From the NCBI GenBank assembly GCA_964387935.1, contig CAYLZN010000335.1:1-6316 (forward strand): a stretch of DNA of 6,316 nucleotides. The letters are read 5' to 3'. This document shows positions 1 to 6,316 of the stretch, piece by piece. Source of the stretch: CAYLZN01 sp964387935 (lineage in GTDB: Bacteria; Acidobacteriota; Vicinamibacteria; Vicinamibacterales; JAFNAJ01). The position numbers and the translations under genes are program-made. Below the pieces are notes generated by a model. The model saw only the letters and a list, made by a program, of their open reading frames with translations. It searched no databases and had not been told where the DNA came from. The first letter of the stretch is position 1, and the number at the start of each line of letters is the position of its first letter.

Positions 1-396
1 AAAGGCGTGGCGGAGCCCGTGCGTCCGGAGGACCAGGTCGATCTCTTCCCGTTTTGCCCCGGACGCGATGGCCAGCGGCACGGCGTCTGCCAGTCGGCGG
101 ACACACGCGGCCGCATCCGGATAGAGCACGTCCGGGCGCCCGAGGAGGCGTGTCGTGCGCTGGAGCTTGGCCTCGGTGAGGCTCGTGATTGTTTGCGCGT
201 CGAAAGGCCACCCGTAGCGGGCAGCCATGGCGCCGAACGCGTCCTCGTCGGCGTAGCCGAGGAAGTGGGTGTAGTAGTCGCTGCGCGGCAGGTCCCAGCC
301 GCGCGCCGCCAGCGTGTCGCGGAACGCCTCGAAATGAATCGGCTCGCTGTCGGCGAGCACGCCGTCGAAGTCGAAGATCACCGCCGCGAGCCGCAC
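1..396 (-). CDS. HAD-family phosphatase, N-terminal part (cut at left edge)
   Basis: An open frame on the minus strand starts with GTG at 396-394 and runs off the window at base 1, giving 132 residues without a stop. The N-terminus reads VIFDFDGVLADSEP, the HAD motif I: Asp9 is the expected nucleophile and Asp11 the general acid/base. A mostly helical cap region follows at about residues 15-90. IASGAK near residue 112 fits motif II, with Ser112. Motifs III and IV lie outside the window. The family (beta-phosphoglucomutase and phosphoglycolate phosphatase relatives) uses Mg2+ to remove or move phosphate on small cytosolic metabolites; the substrate cannot be told from this part. GTG is chosen because it sits just before motif I, and the frame upstream of it is repeat DNA. 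No Shine-Dalgarno sequence is visible, but an extended -10 box lies just upstream. The gene follows a repeat array and is probably a separate transcription unit from the fad genes. Confidence 0.88.
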   Translation of the reverse strand, partial: MRLAAVIFDFDGVLADSEPIHFEAFRDTLAARGWDLPRSDYYTHFLGYADEDAFGAMAARYGWPFDAQTITSLTEAKLQRTTRLLGRPDVLYPDAAACVRRLADAVPLAIASGAKREEIDLVLRTHGLRHAF

Positions 397-403
397 GGGG
401 GCG

Positions 404-412
404 ATTGTAGCA
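404..412 (-). promoter_or_regulatory. Extended -10 promoter box for the HAD gene, probably leaderless
   Basis: On the minus strand this reads TGCTACAAT, a good match to the extended -10 consensus TGnTATAAT. Seven bases separate the hexamer from the GTG at 396, so normal spacing would put the transcription start at about 396-397, on the start codon itself. The absence of a Shine-Dalgarno sequence agrees with a leaderless mRNA. No convincing -35 box is seen 16-18 bp upstream, where the sequence is repeat array; extended -10 promoters can work without one. This is inference from sequence only. Confidence 0.5.
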
Positions 413-418
413 GGCGTA

Positions 419-597
419 CGGCGTACGGCGTACGACGTACGGCTGGCGTACGGTCATGTCTACGGGCAGGCGTACGGCGGGCGTACGGTTGGCGTACGGT
501 CATGTCTACGGGCAGGCGTACGGCGGGCGTACGGTTGGCGTACGGTCCTGCGGTTTGCGTACGCCGCCGTACGCCGTACGTCGTACGCCGTACGCCG
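419..597. repeat. 25-bp perfect inverted repeat bounding the array
   Basis: The left arm at 419-443 is exactly the reverse complement of the right arm at 573-597, with 129 bp between them. Each arm carries three or four GTAC units at 7-bp steps and an identical variant GACGTAC unit in register, so the symmetry is not only a result of the self-complementary CGTACG core. In RNA or single-stranded DNA the arms could pair over 25 bp. Confidence 0.9.
445..536. repeat. Perfect 46-bp tandem duplication within the GTAC array
   Basis: Bases 445-490 and 491-536 are identical over all 46 positions. A third copy begins at 537 and matches for 11 bases (to 547) before diverging. Each unit holds three GTAC sites and one short non-GTAC segment containing CATGTCTACGGGCAG. 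The perfect identity suggests a recent slippage or unequal-exchange event. Confidence 0.95.
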
Positions 598-598
598 G

Positions 599-1267
599 CT
601 AGTGTCTTGTCCTCTCCCCCGCCCTGACCGGGATCTGCAGCCGATTCTCTGCTGGCGGATACGGACAATCGTACGTCGAGTTGTAGTAGCAGTAGGGGTG
701 ATACGCGAGGTTGAAATCCACCTCGTAGATGCCGGTCGGCGTGCGGGTCAGGTCCAGGTAGCGACCGGCGGGATACGTCTCGGTGCCGTTGGTGAGATCC
801 CCGAACGGCACGAACAGACGCGTGAAGCTGGTGTCGCTGGCCTCGACGAACGCTGTGAGCGCCAGCGGCTGCCCCTTCAGCGAGAACCGCAGCGTACCGG
901 CACGCCGCATCTGGCGGCGCTGGCCGGTGGATGTGGGCATCTCCATCGCGGGTTCGCGCTCGGAGGGCGTGAGTTGCGCCGGGACCTTGTAATGCTCGTC
1001 GATGGTGAAGTAGCCGAGCGGCAGGAACTCGTCGCGCTGCGCCGCGGGAATGGGGGAGTCGGCCCCGTCGCGGAAGAACTGGTCCTTGGCCTGTCGCAGG
1101 GAGGCAATGCGGTCGAGGTATGGGACCTCAGGCGGTACCGAGGGCTGGCAGCCGGCAGCGGCCAGTGCGCCACACGCCGCGAGCAGCAGCCGGGCTGCGA
1201 GGCCGGGAGTGGCGGGCCGGCTGGAGCCGGCCCGCCACATCACCTGCCAGGGTCGCCGATCGGTCAT
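599..1267 (-). CDS. DUF1684-family lipoprotein
   Basis: The 222-residue product has a positively charged N-terminus, a hydrophobic stretch at about residues 22-38 and a lipobox ending AAGC with Cys40, so it is predicted to be exported and lipid-anchored. The mature part matches the DUF1684 pattern. Its C-terminal signature is YHPYCYYNSTYDCPYPP followed by AENRLQIPVRAGE, with Cys193, Cys201 and the ENRL at 207-210; these conserved residues identify the family. The biochemical role of DUF1684 is not established. The ATG at 1267 overlaps the stop codon of the acyl-CoA dehydrogenase gene (TGATG), which points to translational coupling within one operon. A second ATG at 1240 would give a shorter, more usual 31-residue signal peptide, so the start is uncertain by nine codons. 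Neither has a strong Shine-Dalgarno sequence. The stop codon directly abuts the GTAC repeat array. Confidence 0.88.
   Translation of the reverse strand: MTDRRPWQVMWRAGSSRPATPGLAARLLLAACGALAAAGCQPSVPPEVPYLDRIASLRQAKDQFFRDGADSPIPAAQRDEFLPLGYFTIDEHYKVPAQLTPSEREPAMEMPTSTGQRRQMRRAGTLRFSLKGQPLALTAFVEASDTSFTRLFVPFGDLTNGTETYPAGRYLDLTRTPTGIYEVDFNLAYHPYCYYNSTYDCPYPPAENRLQIPVRAGERTRH
1209..1238 (-). repeat. Strong 13-bp hairpin in the lipoprotein leader codons
   Basis: Bases 1209-1221 and 1226-1238 are perfectly complementary, leaving a 4-base loop at 1222-1225. The stem is almost entirely G:C. It covers codons 10 to about 20 of the lipoprotein frame as called, and its last base lies in the alternative ATG at 1240-1238. 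There is no T-run after it, so it is not a classic terminator; it could modulate translation or stabilise the mRNA between the two genes. Confidence 0.75.
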
Positions 1268-3045
1268 CACCCAAAGATATACGACCCGCGCTCCACGGTG
1301 GCACCCGCCAGGCGCCGACGCAGCGCGACGGCGTTGATTGGGTTGACCTTCAGCACCCGTCGCAGCGCGGCGAGGTAGGTCCGCAGCGTGTCGCCGTCGT
1401 ACATCGCCGCCAGCCCCTGCTTGGTCAGGGCGTCGAGGCGCATCGACGCGTCGTTGACGAACACCTGGGCGGCGTCCGCCTGCAGCGTGTGATGCGCCAG
1501 CCGGCGCTCGGAAGCATCGATGGCGCGCAGCACCGCGCTCTCGGCGGCGAAGATGTCGATGGAGGCGTCGGCGATGATGTTCAGCACCTCCTGCTCCTCG
1601 CTCACCTTCTCGCCGTACTTCTGCATCGCGGCCCCGAGCAGGAGCAGGCCGACCTTCTTGAACGTCTTGACGGCGGCCATCTCGGCTTCGAGCACGCCGT
1701 CGCCGACGGGCTCGGCCAGGGTCGGGTTCATCACCTCTTCGAGGAGCTTCTTGGCGGCCGGGATGAGCGGCAGCTCGTTCTTGAGCGCCTTGCGCATCAG
1801 CATGCCGGGAATCAGCAGGCGGTTGATCTCGTTGGTGCCCTCGAAGATGCGGTTGACGCGCGAGTCGCGGTAGTGGCGCTCGGCGGGGTAGTCGCGCACG
1901 AACCCATTGCCGCCGTGGATCTGGACGTTTTCGTCCAGCACGTAGTGCAGCATCTCGCTGCCCGCCACCTTCGCAATCGACGACTCGATCGAGAACTCGT
2001 CGAGCGCGTGGCGGACGGCCGACGCGTCGTGTCCTGCGTGGTCGATGAAGGTGTCGATCAGGCCCGCGAGCCGGTACAGCAGCGACTCGACCGCGTAGGC
2101 CCAGACCACCATGGTGCCGATCTTGTGCTTGATGGCGCCGAAGTTCGCGATCGACTGGCCGAACTGCTTGCGCTGCGCCGCGTACTTCGCGGCCTCGCCG
2201 ATCGCGCCCTTCGCGCCGCCGAGGCTCATCGCGCCGAGCTTGAACCGGCCGTAGTTGAGCACGTCGAAGGCCACCTTGTGCCCCTTGCCGATCTCTCCCA
2301 GCAGGTTGTCCTTCGGCACGTGCACGTCCTGCAGGATGAGGGGGGCGGTCGAGGAGCCGTGCAGGCCCATCTTGTGCTCTTCCCGCCCGATGCTCACGCC
2401 GGGGAAGCCCCGTTCGACGATGAAGGCGGTGAACTGCTCGCCGTTCACCTTCGCGAAGACGATGTAGACGTCCGCGAAGCCGCAGTTGCTGATCCACATC
2501 TTCTCGCCGTTCAGGCGGAAGCTGCCGTCGGCTTCGACGGTGGCGCGGGCGCGGGCGCCCAGGGCATCGGACCCCGACCCCGACTCGCTCAGCGCGTAGG
2601 CCCCCACCAGGTCGCCGCTCACGAGACGCGACAGGTACTTCCGCTTCTGCTCGTCGGTGCCGAACATCAGGATGGGCATGATCGCGAGGCCCGTCATGGC
2701 GCCGAAGGTGACGGCGAACGACGCCGAACGGGCGACGGCCTCGGCGACGACCAGCGAGCTGGCCTTGTCGAGCGCCAGGCCGCCGTAGGCATCGGGCGCA
2801 TCCGTCCCGAGCAGGCCCAGTTCACCGCAGCGCTTCACGAGCGTGCGGTTGAGGTCCCACTCCTTGTTCTCGAGGCGATCGAGCACCGTCAGGACCTCGT
2901 TGTTCACGAACTCGTGGGCGGTCTGCGAGATCAGCTTGTGCTCCTCGGTCAGCCGCTCCGGCGTGAAGATGGCATTGGCCGGTGTGTCGTCGAGCAGCCA
3001 GGATCCGCCCTTGCGGACGACGGTGGTGGCAGCAGCGGTGGTCAT
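1267..3045 (-). CDS. fadE: Acyl-CoA dehydrogenase, FadE type (about 592 aa)
   Basis: This FAD flavoprotein oxidises acyl-CoA to trans-2-enoyl-CoA, the first step of beta-oxidation, passing electrons to an electron-transfer flavoprotein. Family domains run in order: N-terminal helices (about residues 30-145), the middle beta domain with signature ALSESGSGSDALG at 151-163, and the C-terminal helical domain with QIHGGNGFVRDYPAERHYRD from residue 375 and IFEGTNEINR, whose Glu402 is the expected catalytic base. A further helical extension of about 150 residues continues to the end. That length (592 aa) is typical of the long-chain/VLCAD-like group, including B. subtilis FadE, rather than of roughly 380-residue short-chain enzymes. 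The ATG at 3045 is chosen because GGAGG at 3055-3051 precedes it by five bases; the frame could extend to a TTG at 3063, but that would place the ribosome site inside the gene. It lies 44 bp after fadA. Chain-length preference is inferred. Confidence 0.95.
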   Translation of the reverse strand: MTTAAATTVVRKGGSWLLDDTPANAIFTPERLTEEHKLISQTAHEFVNNEVLTVLDRLENKEWDLNRTLVKRCGELGLLGTDAPDAYGGLALDKASSLVVAEAVARSASFAVTFGAMTGLAIMPILMFGTDEQKRKYLSRLVSGDLVGAYALSESGSGSDALGARARATVEADGSFRLNGEKMWISNCGFADVYIVFAKVNGEQFTAFIVERGFPGVSIGREEHKMGLHGSSTAPLILQDVHVPKDNLLGEIGKGHKVAFDVLNYGRFKLGAMSLGGAKGAIGEAAKYAAQRKQFGQSIANFGAIKHKIGTMVVWAYAVESLLYRLAGLIDTFIDHAGHDASAVRHALDEFSIESSIAKVAGSEMLHYVLDENVQIHGGNGFVRDYPAERHYRDSRVNRIFEGTNEINRLLIPGMLMRKALKNELPLIPAAKKLLEEVMNPTLAEPVGDGVLEAEMAAVKTFKKVGLLLLGAAMQKYGEKVSEEQEVLNIIADASIDIFAAESAVLRAIDASERRLAHHTLQADAAQVFVNDASMRLDALTKQGLAAMYDGDTLRTYLAALRRVLKVNPINAVALRRRLAGATVERGSYIFG

Positions 3046-3050
3046 GAGGT

Positions 3051-3055
3051 CCTCC
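3051..3055 (-). promoter_or_regulatory. Shine-Dalgarno site deciding the fadE start
   Basis: GGAGG on the minus strand lies five bases before the ATG at 3045, in the short gap after fadA. It favours that ATG over the in-frame TTG at 3063. Confidence 0.8.
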
Positions 3056-3089
3056 AGGTCCAACGGATGTCAGGGTCGTCTCGTCGGGG

Positions 3090-4268
3090 CTACAGTCGCT
3101 CGAAGATGCCTGCCGCCCCCATGCCGCCACCCACGCACATGGTCACCATGCCGTAGCGGCTCTTGCGGCGCGCCATCTCGTACAGCAGGGTCGTGGTGAG
3201 CTTCGACCCGGTGCAGCCCAGCGGGTGTCCCAGGGCGATCGCGCCACCGTTCACGTTGATCGTCTCCTCGTTGATGGGCAGTTCGCGCAGGCAGGCGATG
3301 GCCTGCGCGGCGAAGGCCTCGTTGAGCTCCGTGAGATCGATGTCCTCGAGCGTCAGACCGGCGTGTTTCAGCGCCTTGCGGATGGCGAACACCGGCCCGA
3401 TGCCGAAGCGCTCCGGTTCGACGCCGGCGGTGGCGTACGAGACGAAGCGACCCATCGGCGCGAGGCCGAGCGCCTTGGCGCGGCCCGCCTCCATCAGGAT
3501 CACCGCGGAAGCGCCATCGCTCGTCTGCGAGGAGTTGCCGGCCGTGACGGTCCCCGACACATGGAAGGCCGGGCGCAGCTTCGCCAGGGCTTCACTCGAC
3601 GTCTCGCGCCGCGGCCCCTCGTCGACCTCGAAGGTGATCGTCTCGATCTTCGGCTTGTGCCCGTTCTCCGCGTGGAGCTGTGTCACCTGCAGCGGGACGA
3701 TCTCGTCCTTGAACCGCCCGGCCTCGATGGCCGCAAGCGCCCGCTGGTGGCTGCGCAGCGCGAACGCGTCCTGCTCCTCGCGCGACACCTTGGCTTCGCG
3801 CGCGTGGTTCTCGGCCACGAGGCCCGTCGAGATGTAGACGTCGGGGTACGTGTTCACGAGGCTCGGGTTGGGCGAGACCTTGTTGCCGCCCATCGGCACG
3901 AGGCTCATGGACTCGGTGCCGCCCGCGATGACGACGGTGGCGGCGCCGACCATGATCCGCTCGGCGCCGTAGGCGATGGCCTGGAGGCCCGAGGAGCAGA
4001 ACCGGTTCACGGTCACGGCGGAGGCGCTCACCGGCACCCCGGCGCGCAGGCTGGCGATCCGGGCCACGTTCAGGCCCTGTTCCCCCTCCGGCATGGCGCA
4101 GCCGAGGATCACGTCGTCGATCTCGGCCGGATCCAGTCCGGGTGCGCGCCTGAGGACTTCGGCCAGGACCACCCCGGCCATGTCGTCAGGGCGGGTTGAT
4201 CGCAACGTGCCGTAGGGGGCCTTGCCAACGGCCGTGCGGACGGCGGATACGATGACTGCCTCTTTCAT
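3090..4268 (-). CDS. fadA: Acetyl-CoA C-acyltransferase (thiolase), FadA
   Basis: The 392-residue protein has the standard thiolase length. It carries out thiolytic cleavage of 3-ketoacyl-CoA, releasing acetyl-CoA and a shortened acyl-CoA, the last step of each beta-oxidation turn. It begins KEAVIVSAVRTAVGK, as the family does. The nucleophilic Cys91 lies in NRFCSSGLQA, the catalytic His348 in GGAIALGHPLGCTGSK and the second active-site cysteine, Cys378, in CVGGGMGAAG. All three are at the positions usual for type I/II thiolases. The ATG at 4268 has AGGAG at 4278-4274, five bases upstream. The same fold includes biosynthetic acetoacetyl-CoA thiolases, but position between FadN- and FadE-type genes supports the degradative role. 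It is 57 bp after the hydrolase gene and 44 bp before fadE, so one transcript is likely. Confidence 0.95.
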   Translation of the reverse strand: MKEAVIVSAVRTAVGKAPYGTLRSTRPDDMAGVVLAEVLRRAPGLDPAEIDDVILGCAMPEGEQGLNVARIASLRAGVPVSASAVTVNRFCSSGLQAIAYGAERIMVGAATVVIAGGTESMSLVPMGGNKVSPNPSLVNTYPDVYISTGLVAENHAREAKVSREEQDAFALRSHQRALAAIEAGRFKDEIVPLQVTQLHAENGHKPKIETITFEVDEGPRRETSSEALAKLRPAFHVSGTVTAGNSSQTSDGASAVILMEAGRAKALGLAPMGRFVSYATAGVEPERFGIGPVFAIRKALKHAGLTLEDIDLTELNEAFAAQAIACLRELPINEETINVNGGAIALGHPLGCTGSKLTTTLLYEMARRKSRYGMVTMCVGGGMGAAGIFERL

Positions 4269-4273
4269 TGCTG

Positions 4274-4278
4274 CTCCT
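4274..4278 (-). promoter_or_regulatory. Shine-Dalgarno site of fadA
   Basis: AGGAG on the minus strand lies five bases upstream of the fadA ATG at 4268. It is one of only two clear ribosome sites in the window; the other belongs to fadE. Confidence 0.75.
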
Positions 4279-4325
4279 GTCGCTGTAACCGAATCGGTCC
4301 CCTGGCTGACGGTCGCACTGTCGTG

Positions 4326-4970
4326 TCACGAACGGACGTGGGCCGCGCGAGTCCGGTCGAGCCCCTCCACGAGGTCCTCGACCGCCTCGCCCACGTCGCT
4401 GGCCTTGCCATCGAACAGGTGGTCGGCGGCGTCGATGACGACGATCTCCTTCGGCTCCGGCAGCCGCCCGTAGAACCGGAGCGCCTGCTTGAGCGGGCAC
4501 ACCTCGTCGTGCTCTGCCTGGACCACGAACACCGGTCGGCCGCCGGTGTCCGGCGTCGCGAAGTCGTAGTTGCCGAGCGGCGGAGCCACGGCGACGAGCG
4601 CCGTCACCCGGGGGTCCGCGCTGCCTGCCTGCCACGCGATCCACGCGCCGAACGAGTAGCCCGCGGCCCACAGCGGAAGGTCGGGGTATCGCCCGGCCAT
4701 GGCGTCGAGCGCCGCACGGAAGTCCTGGGCTTCGCCCTGACCGTGGTCGAACTGACCGGCGCTCAGGCCGACGCCGCGGAAGTTGAACCGCAGGACGGCT
4801 GCGCCGGCCCGCACGAGGCCGCGCGTGACCTCGTGCAGCACCCGCGCGCGCATCATCCCCCCGAGCTGGGGGTGCGCGTGGGCGAGCACCGCCGCGGCGC
4901 GCGGAGGGGCTGCCGGCGCATCGAGCAGCGCCTCGAGCCGGCCGGCGGGTCCGTGCAGGTCAACGGTCAT
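4326..4970 (-). CDS. Alpha/beta-hydrolase (COG2945-like, dienelactone hydrolase fold)
   Basis: The 214-residue protein is a compact alpha/beta hydrolase without a signal peptide, probably cytosolic. HAHPQLGGMM at residues 31-40 and RFNFRGVGLSAGQFDHGQGE at 61-80 are hallmarks of the COG2945 group of predicted hydrolases. The nucleophile elbow GYSFGA places Ser106. Asp155 in QAEHDEVCP and His184 in DAADHLF complete a Ser-Asp-His triad. The substrate is unknown; an ester or thioester is plausible. Its place between fadN and fadA hints at a task linked to acyl-CoA metabolism, but this is inference, since members of this group occur in many contexts. The ATG at 4970 is preceded directly by the repeat spacer and has no Shine-Dalgarno sequence; no better start exists before the conserved core. 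Confidence 0.88.
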   Translation of the reverse strand: MTVDLHGPAGRLEALLDAPAAPPRAAAVLAHAHPQLGGMMRARVLHEVTRGLVRAGAAVLRFNFRGVGLSAGQFDHGQGEAQDFRAALDAMAGRYPDLPLWAAGYSFGAWIAWQAGSADPRVTALVAVAPPLGNYDFATPDTGGRPVFVVQAEHDEVCPLKQALRFYGRLPEPKEIVVIDAADHLFDGKASDVGEAVEDLVEGLDRTRAAHVRS

Positions 4971-5096
4971 GGGTTTTCAGTTCTCGGTTGTCGGTCATCG
5001 GTCATCGGTGCTTGCCCGGTTGTCGGTGATCGGTCGTCGGTCATCGGCTGACACGCACCGAAACCGAAAACCGAAAACTGAAAACCGAAAACTCTC
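4971..5096. repeat. CGGT heptamer repeat spacer with inverted arms
   Basis: The whole gap between the fadN stop and the hydrolase ATG consists of degenerate 7-bp units of the type NNTCGGT. On the plus strand CGGT starts at 4985, 4992, 4999, 5006, 5017, 5024, 5031 and 5038 (CGGC at 5045), so the step is 7 bp except for one of 11. The right part has the reverse orientation, with ACCG at 5057, 5063, 5070 and 5084 and ACTG at 5077. Bases 4974-4995 pair with 5063-5084 at 20 of 22 positions, enclosing a 67-base loop. In the minus-strand mRNA the second arm ends a few bases before the hydrolase AUG, so folding could hide its start. No gene, CRISPR or T-run terminator is seen. Confidence 0.9.

Positions 5097-6316
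<1,220 letters not shown>

Larger units (their letters stand above)
411..598. repeat. GTAC-rich heptamer repeat array with inverted ends
   Basis: The gap between the lipoprotein stop codon and the HAD gene is filled with variants of the unit GGCGTAC. GTAC occurs 16 times, starting at 416, 423, 430, 437, 448, 472, 483, 494, 518, 529, 540, 559, 569, 576, 583 and 590. At both ends the step is exactly 7 bp; in the middle it is mostly 11 or 24 bp. The right end is the reverse complement of the left end (see the inverted-repeat entry), and the middle holds a perfect 46-bp tandem duplication. No CRISPR-like unique spacers and no believable gene are present. The array could fold into a large structure and may end transcription of the upstream operon, but it has no T-run of a classic intrinsic terminator. 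Confidence 0.93.

Noticed and set aside
411..598. CRISPR array
   Set aside because: There are no constant repeats of 23-40 bp separated by unique spacers of similar length; the 46-bp duplication is contiguous and made of smaller units.
411..598. Intrinsic terminator for the fad operon
   Set aside because: Stems can form, but no T-run follows on the minus strand. The array may still affect termination, but a classic terminator is not supported.
378..668. Open frames on both strands through the GTAC array encoding repeated RRTPYAVR- or AYG-type peptides
   Set aside because: The peptides are only translations of the DNA repeat. The frames overlap the ends of the HAD and lipoprotein genes, and no coding signal is independent of the repeat.
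665..680. An additional GTAC site beside the array, within the lipoprotein gene
   Set aside because: It encodes the conserved STYDCPY segment of DUF1684 and so is explained by coding constraint, not by spread of the array.
599..2497. A 632-codon minus-strand open frame that looks like a single large protein ending in the lipoprotein
   Set aside because: Its first 410 codons are an arginine-rich out-of-frame reading of the acyl-CoA dehydrogenase gene. Only the part from 1267 to 599 has family signatures, so the frame is two things and not a fusion.
1120..3156. A 678-codon plus-strand open frame opposite fadE
   Set aside because: It is antisense to a gene with intact catalytic motifs, has biased composition (H, V, D, R rich) and no recognisable domain. 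Long antisense frames are usual in high-GC DNA.
3225..4199. A 324-codon plus-strand open frame opposite fadA
   Set aside because: It is a shadow of the thiolase gene with the same skewed composition and no ribosome site or domain.
4269..4325. Possible decayed CGGT units (ATCGGT, GACGGT) in the hydrolase-fadA gap
   Set aside because: Only two loosely similar words occur, without a 7-bp step, which is too little to call a repeat.

Overview
The window is high-GC bacterial DNA in which every supported gene reads on the minus strand, from right to left. It holds four complete genes and two cut by the window edges. The gene set (FadN-, FadA- and FadE-type proteins), the GC-rich codon use and the spacers packed with short tandem repeats suggest a free-living heterotroph such as an acidobacterium of the Vicinamibacteria (Luteitalea-like). 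That placement is inference from general resemblance, not from a marker gene.

In transcription order the layout is as follows. First comes the C-terminal two thirds or less of a FadN-type 3-hydroxyacyl-CoA dehydrogenase/enoyl-CoA hydratase (6316-5097, cut at the right edge). A 126-bp spacer (5096-4971) made entirely of 7-bp repeats with an inverted-repeat architecture follows. Then come a small alpha/beta hydrolase (4970-4326), a FadA thiolase (4268-3090), a FadE acyl-CoA dehydrogenase (3045-1267) and a DUF1684 lipoprotein (1267-599) whose start codon overlaps the dehydrogenase stop by one base. A second repeat spacer (598-411) built on GTAC-containing units follows. Last is the N-terminal 132 codons of a HAD-family phosphatase (396-1, cut at the left edge).

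The three fad genes together cover a whole turn of fatty-acid beta-oxidation. FadE makes the trans-2-enoyl-CoA, FadN hydrates and oxidises it, and FadA cleaves off acetyl-CoA. The order fadN-fadA-fadE is the one known from Bacillus subtilis, here with a hydrolase inserted after fadN and a lipoprotein gene added at the end.

The least ordinary parts are the two repeat spacers. Each fills its gap almost exactly from stop codon to start region. Their sequences differ, but both step mainly by 7 bp with occasional 11-bp steps, and both have inverted arms. The HAD gene appears to have a promoter at the edge of the first array that would give a leaderless transcript.
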